Shown in pieces: positions 1 through 11,140 of a DNA stretch of 64,000 bases (positions are counted from its first letter, which is position 1; each line of letters begins with the position of its first letter). Source of the DNA: Uloborus plumipes (Eukaryota > Arthropoda > Arachnida > Araneae > Uloboridae); assembly GCA_038373865.1 (NCBI GenBank), contig JAXGGA010006562.1, positions 1 to 64,000 of the forward strand. Direction: 5' to 3'. The position numbers and the translations under genes were made by a program. The notes under the pieces were generated by a model. It did no database searches and was not told where the DNA came from. It saw only the letters and a list, made by a program, of their open reading frames with translations.

Positions 1-330
1 ATTTGAAACATTTAAGAAAATAAATGCAATTAGTTTTCGATATGATATTTTTATACGTACACATATTGAGCCCGTGCTACGCTTCGTAAACAAAATATGC
101 TGTAATTTCGTTGGTTAAAAACTCAAATAGCGTCAAATCTCAGGATTTGGGAGTACTGAGTCAGTATTTTTTATTTCTAGTTGCGTAGTAGAATATGCTC
201 AATAATTAATTGCATTTATGTTTTTTAGTTGATGTCTTACTTCTGTGGTAACTTTACCAAGAGTCTTTGTCAAAGCGTGTGTCACATACCTATTGTAATG
301 AGTTCAAGTCAAAGATGCGGTTCTGTAAAA
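1..330 (+). repeat. Left copy of a diverged direct repeat
   Basis: This stretch resembles 1790-2085 in the same orientation. Shared landmarks are ACATATTGAGC followed by GTGCTA (about 61 and 1858), and a stretch around 270-310 (GTGTGTCACATA, then GTAATG and TTCAAGTCAAA) that recurs in diverged form at 2037-2075. The two copies bracket the 206-bp tandem array. No coding potential was recognised; the short open frame at 229-429 lies inside this repeat and matches nothing known to me. Confidence 0.5.
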
Positions 331-1030
331 GGCGATAATGCCGTGTTACTTTTATTTTCTAAGCACAGTAAACGAATTCCTTCTATGAAACAAATTAAAA
401 CGTTTACCATTATTTTTCATTGTCTTTAAAAATATATGATAAAAAACGGAAAATAATTTGTTTTAAACATACTTTATTTGCATTTGTTATTATTCACAAT
501 AACTTTCGCAAACGGAAGTATTGAACTAATAAAAAATCAAAGAAAAACATAATAAAACAAGTTTATCACCAATTTCGTTTATAGTTTCATAAGTTAAAAC
601 AAATTTAAAATTAATACTAAAACAATAGATGCTTCATTTAATACTGTTCCAACATTTCCAAACCATAACAGTAATAATATATGAAATATAATACTATTAT
701 TTCACCGAAAAAGTACTTTGCCATTTTGAAGTAAATAATATCTGTCATAAAAGAGCGTAAATATTCCCTTTGTTTCGAAAGAATAAATTCTCCTCTTGAA
801 CAGAGCTCTTCCAAAGTCATCTCATGAATAGGATTCGAACAGACACTCTGGGGATTCTGGAAAAGAATAGAACTGAGAAAAGAACGAATATATCCAATGA
901 GGCCATCGTATCAGGATGTTATTGGGAGATGGAGAATGGAGTTTCCTTATTTCTAATATACTATGGATTTCCTGGATATATTTTCAAAAAGTAAAACAGA
1001 CAATTTATTTTTCTTTATTCTGTATTATAT

Positions 1031-1740
1031 TCTCTATTTAGTGATAAGGTCTGAAAGAATTCTTAGTAAGGTAACAGTGACGTACAAACTTTTTTGAGCA
1101 AAAGATATGTTAAACGTTCTTTATTAGTTATATCCTCTATTTAATTATTTCTATTCTCTATTAATTAGTGTTAAAGCGTTCTCTCTTAGTTATATTCTCT
1201 TTAAATTTGAGTTAGAAAATATCTAATAGTTATACGCTCAATTAAGTGATGAAGACCTGTAAGAATTCTTTGTAAGGTAACAGTGACGTGCAAACTTTTT
1301 TGAGCAAAAGTAATGTTAAACGTTCTTTATTAGTTATATCCTCTATTTAATTAGTTATATTCTCTATTAATTAGTGTTAAAACGTTCTCTATTAGTTATA
1401 TTCTCTATTAATTTGTGTTAAAAATTACCTAATAGTTATATTCTCTATTTAGTGATAAAGGCATGTAAGAATTCTTAGTAACGTAACAGTGACGTACACA
1501 CTTTTTGGAGCAAAAGTTATGTTAAATGTTCTTTATTAGTTATATCCTCTATTTAATTAGTTATATTCTCTATTAATTAGTGTTAAAACGTTCTCTATTA
1601 GTTATATTCTCTATTAATTTGTGTAAAAATTATCTAATAGTTATATTCTCTATTTAGTGATAAAGGCCTATAAGAATTGTTAGTAAGGTAACAGTGACGT
1701 ACACACTTTTTTGAGCAATGAGCAAAAGTTATGTTAAACG
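1031..1740 (+). repeat. Tandem repeat, about 206-bp period, 3.4 copies
   Basis: The landmark GTAACAGTGACG recurs at 1071, 1277, 1483 and 1688, giving periods of 206, 206 and 205. Each unit also holds short internal near-repeats of the type TTAGTTATATTCTCTATTAA. The last unit is incomplete. Units differ by scattered substitutions and small indels. No open frame runs through the array. Confidence 0.85.
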
Positions 1741-1789
1741 TGAAAAATGTTATATATTTCAGAGGCTATTTTAGATTATATTTATTTTT

Positions 1790-2085
1790 AGTTCACACAA
1801 TTGAAAGATCCTAAAGCAGGAATATAATTAGTTTTTCAAACAGATTTTTTAACGCATACATATTGAGCTTGTGCTAAAAGGCGAAAATAAAATTCCAGTC
1901 TCACATTTTGGGTTAATAAAGTGAATATTTTTATTTTTTGTTACGTAAGAAAGTATGTTCAATAGGTAATTGCGTTCTTGTTTTGATAGTTAAAGTCTCA
2001 TTCTAGTGGTAAGTATGTCAAAAGGTTTCGTTAAATCGTGTGTTGCATAGTCGTAATGTGTTCCAGTCAAACATTGTTAATTTTT
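1790..2085 (+). repeat. Right copy of a diverged direct repeat
   Basis: Partner of the copy at 1-330, with the same order of landmarks and considerable divergence. It could be a long terminal-type repeat of an old element or simply a segmental duplication; no TG...CA termini, primer-binding site or target duplication was seen, so no class is assigned. Confidence 0.45.
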
Positions 2086-2296
2086 CAAACATCAAGAGCA
2101 CATAAAATTGAACTCATTACTGAGTCCACTGTTTACTTTTTTTTTCTTTTTTGTTTACCAAATATTTGCGTATTTGAATAGCCTAAAAATCTTATTTTTT
2201 GAGTTAAAATTAGCTATTTGGGACGCGAACAATGTTTTTATACATACCATTTCTGCTACTGATTGCAAGCATTGCATTTGCGGATGAATGGGCCAC

Positions 2297-2702
2297 CCCT
2301 AGCAGCATCATCTCATCGGCCGATGATCGACCATTCATCGAAACCCGATGAAATTCTCATCGGCCGATAATCCAATATGTCTCATCGGCCGAGCAGAATC
2401 CGAGCAGCAAAATCCGATGAGAATACGATGAGATTTGGAGCAATTTACGAGCAGAACAGTCCCGTGCCGAGGAATTTCATCGGGAAACTTGATCAGAAGG
2501 ATATCGTTTTCCGATGGAATATAGCTCATCTTATTTTCATCGGGAAAGTTGATCGGAAGGATATCGCTTTCCGATGAAAAGTAGCTCATCGAAAACCGTG
2601 CTCGGATACTGATCGGAACGATGTCATCGTGCGTTACAGGATCAGTTTACGAGGAGTTTGTTGATCGGCAGAGCAAAATCCGATGAGTTGATGCTACTTG
2701 GG
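2297..2702 (+). mobile_element. CATCGG-rich MITE, copy 1
   Basis: About 400-bp non-coding element ending in imperfect inverted repeats: AGCAGCATCATCTCATCGG at the left, and on the opposite strand at the right AGTAGCATCAACTCATCGG. The interior holds many CATCGG/CCGATG motifs, which make it highly self-complementary. A second copy lies inverted at 10745-11140. The open frames seen on both strands here (2335-2589, 2377-2577) are by-products of this repetition. No target duplication could be fixed. Confidence 0.75.
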
Positions 2703-2818
2703 ACAGGAAATTAAAGAGCCATCCAGCATTAAAAAGGCGAGTCTTTTTGCCATAGTTTATTTAATATTTGAATGTAACAACTTCCACCATGTAACAACAT
2801 GCCTCAGTGTCTTTTATA

Positions 2819-3404
2819 CAGGGTGCCCACAAATACCTTTCGGTTCAAAAATAAATATTACTATAATACACATTTTTCTATGATGATAAAATAAATGTTA
2901 AATGAAAGTGACATTATTGTTAATCAATGTTTAAGAAATGGTTTCTATTCTCGTGCCTTTAACTGTAATCACAGAAGGCAATCTTTTTGGAAAGGCGTCT
3001 GCAGTGGCACGCACCTACAGAGGCACTCTTTGACGAGCACATTTCATTAATTTTTTATTCGTACACTTCGCTTTTTCCACCACTATGCCTTACTTCTACA
3101 CTACCTGTTTCATTAAACAATTTTAAAGTTCTTTCAATTAATCTCTTTAATACATTTAAATGCTTCAATTTAAAAAAAAATACAATTCCGCTTACCCTTT
3201 AAATGCAATTCGAGAATTAAACGGCGCTTTGCATCCAGCTTGATAATGCAAAGAATGAAACGGATTTTAATTCAAAGAATCGTCTGCACTATTGCTCATA
3301 GAATTAATATAAACCTATGAAATGTTGCAAACAATAAAAAAAAACATCTTGAACGTAAATTATGCACAAATAAATTTTGCCGTCAGTTATTTCTGGGCAC
3401 CCTG
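2819..3404. mobile_element. TA-flanked MITE with CAGGGTGCCCA ends
   Basis: The left end reads CAGGGTGCCCACAAATA, and the right end read on the other strand is CAGGGTGCCCAGAAATA. Both are bordered by TA (2817-2818, 3405-3406), the target of Tc1/mariner-type elements. The 586-bp interior is non-coding. Known arthropod MITEs of this class often start CAGGGTG; assignment to the Tc1/mariner superfamily is by that analogy. Confidence 0.7.
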
Positions 3405-3540
3405 TAAAATACCTTTAGAATATGTAATTAAATGTAGTAGACTAGCTTGCTATATACAGGTATTGATGTAATTTAGAAAAAAATATAATTTCTATACCCT
3501 TCGAATAACTCAATGTTTAAAAAATATATTGGTTTTGTAA

Positions 3541-4489
3541 TCTACTTATATCAAAAACTGAGTATCTTTCTATCTATCTATGTCACGCTTCTTTCTCCTG
3601 AACGCCAACGAACTGAAAGTCGAACCAGGTACCGATAGATAGGTAATTTTTCAGGCTTCATTAGTTTCAATTTATATAATCATACGATTTTAATTAGCGA
3701 AGATATCAATTAATAAGTAATTTAAAGCGATTAAGCCTAATAAATAATTAAACTTCCAAGAAATTTATTTCTTACCGTTGCCATTTTGAATTAAAACGTT
3801 AATTAAATTATTGAACTATTTAAAATTCCAAGATATTTATTTCTTTCCGTTGCGATTTTAAATTAAAACGTTAATTAAATTGAACTTTTTAAAATGAAAG
3901 AGTGTTTTTTTTTCCATTGTCATTTTAAATACATGTTATAACAAAATTCTAACAATTGTTTTTATTCTAATTATTAATGACATATTTTTTCTCTGGTACC
4001 ATTTTGAAAATGTGTTTTTAAATAAAACTGCAATTGCTGTTTTTCGAAGGGACTTTTTTTGGCTGCGATCCAAATATTAAAAGAACTTGTTCGTTTAGAA
4101 TAGTTTGGAAATAATTGTTTTTGGAAAGGAATTTTATTTGTTATTTAGGGAGAGTGCTAAGTATGCGTTACTTGACATCGTCTTTATTTTTGAGGAAGCA
4201 TGTGCAAATAATTCGATTGATTCTTTGATGCAGGAAAGCTTTTTAGCGAGCCGCTTTAGCGGGGAGTAGTTTATTAAACTTTTAATTGGTACTTTAAAGG
4301 CGAGCCGCCTTGGCGGCGAGTATTTTATTGAAACTTTCCTCGCTACTGTAAAGGCGAGCCGCCTTGACGGCGAGTAAACTGTTTAAACTTTCCTCATTAC
4401 TTTAAAGGCGAGCCGCCTTGGTGGCGAGTAGTTTTCTCAAACTGCCTTCACTACATTACAGCCCGTGCAACGCCGGGCCACGCAGCTAG
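3541..4489 (+). mobile_element. Non-autonomous Helitron
   Basis: Starts with TC after an A (3540), and ends with a GC-rich hairpin (GCCCGTGCAACGCCGGGC) followed shortly by CTAG, then T (4490). TC start, terminal hairpin, CTRR end and A/T insertion site are the Helitron hallmarks. No Rep/helicase coding was found in its 949 bp. A 54-bp minisatellite occupies the 3' part. Confidence 0.8.
4246..4435 (+). repeat. 54-bp GC-rich minisatellite inside the Helitron
   Basis: GCGAGCCGC recurs at 4246, 4300, 4354 and 4409 (steps of 54, 54, 55). Each unit holds the palindrome-like block GGCGAGCCGCCTTGGCGGCG, able to form a strong hairpin, in otherwise AT-rich DNA. Confidence 0.85.
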
Positions 4490-5985
4490 TATTTAATAAA
4501 ATACATTACCTTTTTTTTAAAAAAGGAAGAGTTTAAAAGATATTGTTTTATTCGCTCGAAATTCTCCGATGCATACACGTAAGCAATTGAGCATAATGTA
4601 TTTTTTTAATCCAACAAACGATAAGACCATATAAATCTAAACTAATCGTTTAAGTACTTTAAAGCAAAAGAAAAACTTGAGAAATAAGCCAAAGATTAAT
4701 TTTTGTCAAATTCAAAAATCAGAAAGTAATTTACATATTTTTATTAAAAGTGTTATTTGAAAACGTGACATCTCGAAAGAAAAGTAAGTACTTCTGGAAA
4801 TGTGAATATTTAGAGCTTATTACGGAAAGGTACTTCCTCTCTGCATCCATTTTATGCAAATTTCATTTCTCTCCTTTATTCCCGAAGAGGATTTTCTATC
4901 TTAAAAACTGTTTGAACCGTCTTATATTATTGAAGCTCCCAATATTGAACACAGGAAATGATTATCTCTAAAATTAGCATAGAAATTCAATATATAGAAC
5001 AGTTTCAAGATCCCACTCAAAGACAGAAGAAAACTCAGATAGCAGTTTAAGAGGTGGAATAACCTTTTGCGTAGGTATGGCAAACTGGAATCTATTATAT
5101 GCAGCATATTTTCACGGCAGTTGGACTAAATTTGTTAGCTGAAGTTTACCATTTTTAGGAGCTATAGATAATTGGAGAAGTTTTCAAAACTTTCTAGAAA
5201 TATATTCACTACAAAAACTTTAAAAATGATTCTACTTAAACATTAAACACGAAAAAACTAAAAATACTGTAAAAACAATTCCGAAACTTTCCTGGAAAAT
5301 AATGAGCAAATAATGTGCTTGATTTCAGCCAGTAACATGTCCGGAAAAAACCATGAAAGTTTCCAGCTAAATTCAATAACCTTCCTTTAGAATTCAAACT
5401 CCTTCCTACTAAAACTTACCTTACGGCAATATATCGGGAATTTTTCAATACAAATCAGATAGGCTTACGATTACAGGTTGACTTCTGCCTGTTTTTTCAT
5501 TAAGGCTCTTGGCGTAATTTAGCAGCTATGGCCAAAGTTAAAGCAAAAATAGCAATAAATAGCTGACTTGTTTATAGTTATAAATTCCTGTAAAACGTCA
5601 GTATCCAGAGAGTACATATAATGTCCTCATTTGGGATGAAGTCAATCTGGACGGGCCGTAAGGAAGCTTAATGCGAAGTTCCTAATAAAAACGTTTAATA
5701 TACCTCCAAACAGGTAGCTAGAAGTATTTTCCACAACAATGAGAAAACCTTGTTAGTGCAAGTTAAGTTAATTCAAAAAGGTTTTCTCAAAGATGCTTGA
5801 TTTTTTCATGAAATGAGTGAAAACTAGCGAGTTCCCAGAACGTTTCCAAGAAATGATCTGTAACGTTTTGAAATTTTGTTACAGGATAGGTTTACAATGG
5901 GTTACTTTCTCCATAGTTTGGAACGCACTCCAATTGCATACTAAACAAGCTGGTTATATAAAAAAATACAGGGTTTAAACACTAT
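4490..5985. other. Intergenic, nothing recognised
   Basis: AT-rich sequence without a supported gene. The short open frames at 4750-4971 and 4922-5107 show no recognisable motif, splice context or codon pattern. The right part (from about 5500) may be decayed upstream sequence of the LINE fragment that starts near 5990, but no reverse-transcriptase motif was seen. Confidence 0.4.
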
Positions 5986-6132
5986 ACTTGCGAACTCTTT
6001 GCCATCTATAAAGCCCTCGAAGAGTATATAAAACTTGAAGAAAAGGAAAAAGCCAAAGGGTTGATCATATTCAGTGACTGCAAAGCTGCTCTTCAGGCAA
6101 TTCAAAGAGGTTCTTCAAGACTCACGGATATA

Positions 6133-7561
6133 CACTGGCGGAAAAAAAAAATCCCAACACCAAGAAAAAATTGCCGTAGAGTAATAAAATTTGGGTAATG
6201 CAATTGTCTAGTTAACATGTTTAATTGATTAAATGTACAAGATCACTGGCTAATTTAAGCTCAAGAAAATGCTGTGCAAATGTGAAATTATGTTAATTTA
6301 ATAGAGGGTGTAACCTCCAGAATTTTGAAGGGAAGCATGCAAACATGCATGCATTATGTCATACAGGTGCCGAATGTCCCTTTGTGGTATGGAGTTCCAT
6401 GCTTGTTGCACTTGAAGTGTCAATACTAGGACCGTCATTGCTGACTGTGGATGATGCTCGAGGTGCCATCTCATGATATCCCATACGTTATCAATTGGAG
6501 ACAGCCCTGGTGTTTTGGCAGGTCCAGGTAACATGTCAGCACTCTGTAGAGCACATTGCGTTACAACAGCGATGTGAGGGCGAGCGTTATCCTGTTGGAA
6601 AACTTCCATTTGAATGCTGCTCATGAAGGGCTGTACTACTGATTAAATTACCAGACTGACGACAAATGTTCAGTCAATGAGTTTGGGATAACCACAAGAG
6701 TGCCCCTGCTGTCGTAGAAAATTGCTCCAGAGACCATAACTCCAGGTGTGAGTCCCGTGTGTCTAGGCCGTAGACCGTTTGGATGCAGGCGGTCCCGTGG
6801 CCTCTTTCTGACCAATATACAGCCACCACTGGCACTAATTCAGAATCTGTTTTCATCAAAAATTACAACAGATCTTCACTCCGACCTCCAGTGAGCTCTG
6901 TCGTGGCACCACTGCCGTCGGAAAAGATAATGGTTTGCAGTCAATGGAATTCCGGCTACAGGCTGCCTGACTCGGAGCTGTCCTTGAAGTAAACAGTTTC
7001 TTACCGTTCCTTGGGTCACGACGGTACCAACTGCAGCTCGAATGTCAGCCGCAGATGCAGTACGATGCGCCACAGCCGTACGCAAGATTCGGCGATCTTC
7101 CTTCTCAGTCGTGCCACGTGGCAGCTCGGAACTCTATCTTCTTGAGGTAGTACCATCCCTTGCCCATAGCTTCCAATAATCATGCAAGGTGGAAACATTC
7201 CCACCCAAGTCTTTCTGCAATATCGCGAAATGAAAATCCACCTTCTCGTAGCCAAATTGTACGACCTCGTTTAAACTCGGTGGGCTGTTGATAATGGCTT
7301 CTTCGTCTTCTTAAAGGCATTCCTGGCTAACATGAACGCAATTCGTCAAATTTCACGGAAAAATAATACACACGAGCTTCACAACACGCTTTTAAAACAA
7401 GCCTTATTTGCATGTTCTGAGTGACGCCAGCTGCGCCACACTTATGCGCGGAACACGAAATTTCAATCGATGTCATCTTTCAGTTGTATAAACACGCCTA
7501 CCAAATTTCATTTATCTAACACAAGTCTTTCTTGGTGTTGGGATTTTTTTTTCCGCCAGTG
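6133..7561 (-). mobile_element. Tc1-like transposon, degraded
   Basis: 1,429 bp bounded by TA (6131-6132 and 7562-7563), with inverted ends CACTGGCGG, an A-run, then ATCCCAACACCAAGAAA. It lies within the RNase H region of a LINE remnant, whose reading continues on both sides. It carries a broken transposase frame on the minus strand. Confidence 0.9.
6298..7320 (-). pseudogene. Tc1-like transposase, frameshifted
   Basis: The minus strand from the ATG at 7320 to the stop at 6298-6300 spans about 340 codons, the normal size for Tc1 transposases, but it is broken into at least four frames. The N-terminus reads TEFKRGRTIWLREGGFSFRD, as in the paired-like helix-turn-helix region. The C-terminus keeps FQQDNARPHIA (second catalytic Asp) and SPIDNVWDIM. 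At the third catalytic position the usual Glu of PIENLW is Asp, and spacing to the previous Asp is 32 residues rather than 34, so local indels or substitutions have hit the active site. Family: Tc1/mariner DDE. It cannot be functional as read. Confidence 0.8.
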
Positions 7562-8060
7562 TACATCGAACACTTTATAAGATCTTTCCCTTGAAGAAAT
7601 ACTGCATCATGCAGTGGATTCCTGCGCACGTTGGCATTACTGGAAACGAGATAGCAGATACTTTGGCAAAAGAAGCAAGGCAATTAAATACCAACAGAGT
7701 TACCAAAGCCACTCTCTACGATATTAATTCGGTGGCTAGAGCAAAACTAACTGATAGAAAAATCAAAATTAATATTCCAAATTCCAGAAATCAGTACTAA
7801 TAGAACCCTCACCAGTACTTTAACAAGACTTAGGACAGGACACTTCAGGGGGATGAAGATACATGAAGACGGGACAAGGACGTATTGCCTCTGCAAAAAT
7901 TGCCCAGACATAGAACTAAGCCCCGAGCACCTTTTCAACTGTCCCGCTATCCTTACGAAATTGCATTAAATAAGTGACAATCCATGGCCAGACTTATACG
8001 AAGAAAAATGTCTTCGTATCGCTGATGCTGTACATAGGATCGTTGGTACTATTTGTGACA

Positions 8061-9820
8061 CGGAACCAACCAACCAACCAACAGGGTGTAAACATTTAAA
8101 CTTGAGAAAAACTGCAGGTACAGGTTTCGGGGCAACGAGAAAAGCCTTCTTCAATACAAAACAGTGACCTTATGAGTGAAAAGACGTCCAATATAGTCAG
8201 ACACACCAACGAGAGAAGCAATAAACAGTTTAAATATTACAAGTAGACGATTCATCAAGCAATGAAAAAGTTACGAGCTATCAAATAATTAATGGGGAAA
8301 CGATTTTCAGTACCGAATGTTTATTTTTAATTTATATATTAAGAATACCTATGTTTAAAAGGACGGGCTATAAGAATACACATTTAGTTTATATTTAAAA
8401 TTGACACTGACCCTTTAAGGAGAAAGTTATATGGGCAATGATTGGCACCACAAAGAAAGCTTAACAAATCGATAGTTAGAAAGAAAAAAAAAATGGTCGA
8501 AGTTTTATACTTGCGATAACTAAAAGCAAATGCATTTTCCCGTTCTCCTTACGGTAGTTGAAGAGAAACAGGAAAGTTTTACAACTGCTATAAAACACCT
8601 GAGCCACAAAAGCTGTTAAAGAAATAAACGAAGTGTCATTTATTATCTCGGTGAATGAGGCAAGTTGTAACATTTGACCATTTCCATTTTCCTTACGAAA
8701 ATAAATAACTAAATAAATAACTAAATAAATAAATACCTATAAAAATAGAAATAAATAAGACCATAAATTCCTGTCGCTGAGAAATTTAAATTGTTTGTTG
8801 TAAAATAAGTAAAATGATTTACTGTGTTATATACATCATTAAAACAAAAAAGTTTAGGTGTACTCTCTTACATTTTTCCACTTTTATTCCAGCTTGAGAT
8901 AAGTATGATCTAATATTAACTTATTTTAGATGAAACAAAGTATAAAAAACTCAACGTTATGTTTTCAAACATTTTTAAAAATGATTTAACAGTCGAGTAT
9001 GCTTAGTTATTAAGACTGTTCCATTGCTTTGATTGAATTTCGAAACCCTTTACCATTTCAAAGCTTTGAATTATTTCAACTTTATTTCAGAGCTGTTAAG
9101 AAAAAATACAGTTTAGGGGGGGGGGGGCATTATCATGCCTTAAATTGCAAACTTTTTTTTTTTCTTAAAAATAGAATTACTGTCCATTTTAATGCTTCAA
9201 AATTTTAAATTCAAACATATATTCCTAAAATATGAACAAAAATGAATTTTAAGATTACAGATTAATTAGCCGCCTTGTTTATAAGTTCCGTTAAAATCAT
9301 GACAATCTTAAAAACATGGGATATTAGTATATACAGACAATATATATTCCTTAATTAGAGAACATAATTTCATTAAAAATTTAAAAACTTTAGGTATCAT
9401 TTTACAATCTCATGGGTGTTACTTTTAATGCCATGCTTATTGATGGTTTTCTTTGCTCTTAAACTGTTCGCGTTTCACAAACGAAAAGTAATCCAATTAC
9501 GAGCATGCTAATTTACTCGTTTTTTGTACCTCGTAACGATAAATACATTAGCTTCTAGAAAAGTTTCTTAACAAACACTTTTCTCTGGAAGAAAGATTGA
9601 ATTATAAAAGGGAAAAACGAATTTTCATTTTTAGAAGAAATCTGCAACGCTTTAAATGGAGCATCCGTTAATTAGTTTATTTGCTTTTGTAAAACTTAAG
9701 CTGTTTGCTTTTTATGTGAGTGAGCTCTGGTCAGTGCAAATGACATGCTACAATTTAGAAGGCATGACTTTTTATTATGCTAGTTATAGTAAAATTATTT
9801 AGTTTGAAAATTTTCTTTTT
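8061..9820. other. Intergenic, AT-rich, no gene seen
   Basis: Contains a short AACC run (8068-8081), an AAATAAATAACT-type simple repeat (8700-8740) and a G-run (9116-9128). No exon with flanking splice signals was recognised on either strand. Confidence 0.4.
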
Positions 9821-9824
9821 CAAA

Positions 9825-9848
9825 TACACACACACACACACACACACA
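9825..9848 (+). repeat. (CA)n microsatellite
   Basis: About 12 perfect CA units in AT-rich DNA. Confidence 0.95.
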
Positions 9849-9949
9849 TTTTTCTAATTCAATCTTAAATCAAACTGAAGTGAAAACTGAAGGCAACTTA
9901 CTTCAAGGGACCGCAAAATCTGTTCGTTCCAGCAAGATTTTTCTTCTAC

Positions 9950-10335
9950 ACTGTAACAAATAGATGTTATTTTAACAGTATAATACAGCAAATTTCACAG
10001 TAACAATCTGTAAAAAGTGGTAATTTTACAGTAATAAACTGTAAAATTGCTGCTCTACAGTAATAAACTGTAAAATCGATAATTTTACAGTTTATTATTG
10101 TGTATTTTGCAGTTTTGTACTGGAACCTTTGCTGTCAGTATTATACTGCTGTTTTTACAGTAAAATGCCGCTAATTTTTTGGTAATAAACTGTAAAGTTA
10201 CTTAGATAAACTGTAAAATTGCTGCTTTACAGTAGTAAATTGTAAAACTGCCAATTTTATAGTTTATTACTGTGTGTTTAAACTGGAAACTCTGCTGCCA
10301 GTATTATATTGTCAAAACAAAACTTAATTTTTTTT
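9950..10335. mobile_element. MITE rich in ACAGTAATAAACTGT, copy 1
   Basis: Many copies of TTTACAGTAATAAACTGTAAAA-type short palindromic blocks, beginning with CACTGTAACAAATAGATG and ending with TTGTCAAAACAAAACTTAAT. The second copy at 23729-23990 has better preserved inverted ends. Non-coding. The right end here is diverged, so the boundary is approximate. Confidence 0.65.
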
Positions 10336-10469
10336 CAGGAAACAATGAAATGGAACTTTGTTTGTAACTAAAGATGTATTTCATCGAAATAGATATTTCA
10401 TTGCATTGATATTGGTTCTAACTGGATTTAACCATACTTGATTTATGCTTTAACATGTGAAGCAGGTTC

Positions 10470-10579
10470 TACCCAGGTAGTACAAATAACCTTTTAACCT
10501 TTTTAAACTTTTTAAGCGGTTATTACAACGTTAATAACCATTTTACAACCTTTAAAAAACGAAGTGTGCTACTTGGGTA
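10470..10579. mobile_element. 110-bp MITE with TACCCAAGTAGCAC ends
   Basis: The left end is TACCCAGGTAGTAC. The right end, read on the other strand, is TACCCAAGTAGCAC (12 of 14 identical). The interior is AT-rich with AACCTTTT/AAAAGGTT-like repeats. Its end resembles one end of the CATCGG-rich MITEs (CCCAAGTAGCATC). No target duplication was identified. Confidence 0.6.
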
Positions 10580-10744
10580 CATTTATGACGCTAAAACATC
10601 GCCCGCTGACAAAAAGTGGTACATTTCGAATTTAATAAAGAACTATAAAAATTATTAAAAGCCATTTCACATAAATGCCGACATTCTGTCCCGCACATGA
10701 TAGCTACTGTCTGACCACCGATGATATGGAAAAACACATATCCT

Positions 10745-11140
10745 GCTAAAGTAGCATCAACTCATCGGATTTTGCTCGCCCGATCATCGAACTCCTCGTA
10801 AACTGATCCCGTATCGCACGATGACATCGTTCCGATCAGTATCTGAGCACGGTTTTCGATGAGCTACTTTTCATCGGAAAGCGATATTCTTCCGATCAAC
10901 TTTTCCGATGAAAATAAGCCGAGCTATATTCCATGGGAAAACGATATCCTTCTGATCAAGGTTCCCGATGAAATTCATCGGCACGGGACTGTTCTGCTCG
11001 TAAATTGCTTCAAATTTCATCGGATTTTGCTGCTCGGATTCTGTTTGGCAGATGAGACATATTGTATCATCGGCCGATGAGAATTTCATCGGGTTTCGAT
11101 GAATGGCCGATCATCGGCCAATGAGATGATGCTGCCAGGG
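10745..11140 (-). mobile_element. CATCGG-rich MITE, copy 2
   Basis: Reverse-complement counterpart of 2297-2702 over almost the whole length, with scattered substitutions. It runs from AGTAGCATCAACTCATCGG to ATGAGATGATGCTGCCAGGG. The open frames on both strands here are produced by the repeated CATCGG blocks, not genes. Confidence 0.75.

Larger units (their letters stand above)
5988..8060 (+). pseudogene. Non-LTR retrotransposon remnant: RNase H and C-terminal CCHC
   Basis: Two pieces of one decayed ORF2 C-terminus, interrupted by a Tc1 element at 6133-7561. The first piece (about 5988-6130) reads CELFAIYKALEEYIK and then LIIFSDCKAALQAIQ, with the RNase H aspartate in SDCKAAL. The second (about 7591-7760) reads QWIPAHVGITGNEIADTLAK, the C-terminal RNase H block with its His and Asp. 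Further on (7876-7950, another frame) is CLCKNCPDIELSPEHLFNC, a CCHC zinc-knuckle-like motif. This order is typical of Jockey/I-type LINEs. Frameshifts and the insertion make it inactive. No reverse-transcriptase domain remains in view. Confidence 0.75.

Noticed and set aside
2335..2589. Overlapping open frames on both strands with repeated SSESDILPINFPDE-like peptides
   Set aside because: They come from the CATCGG repeats of a MITE, and the same frames appear inverted at 10859-11089.
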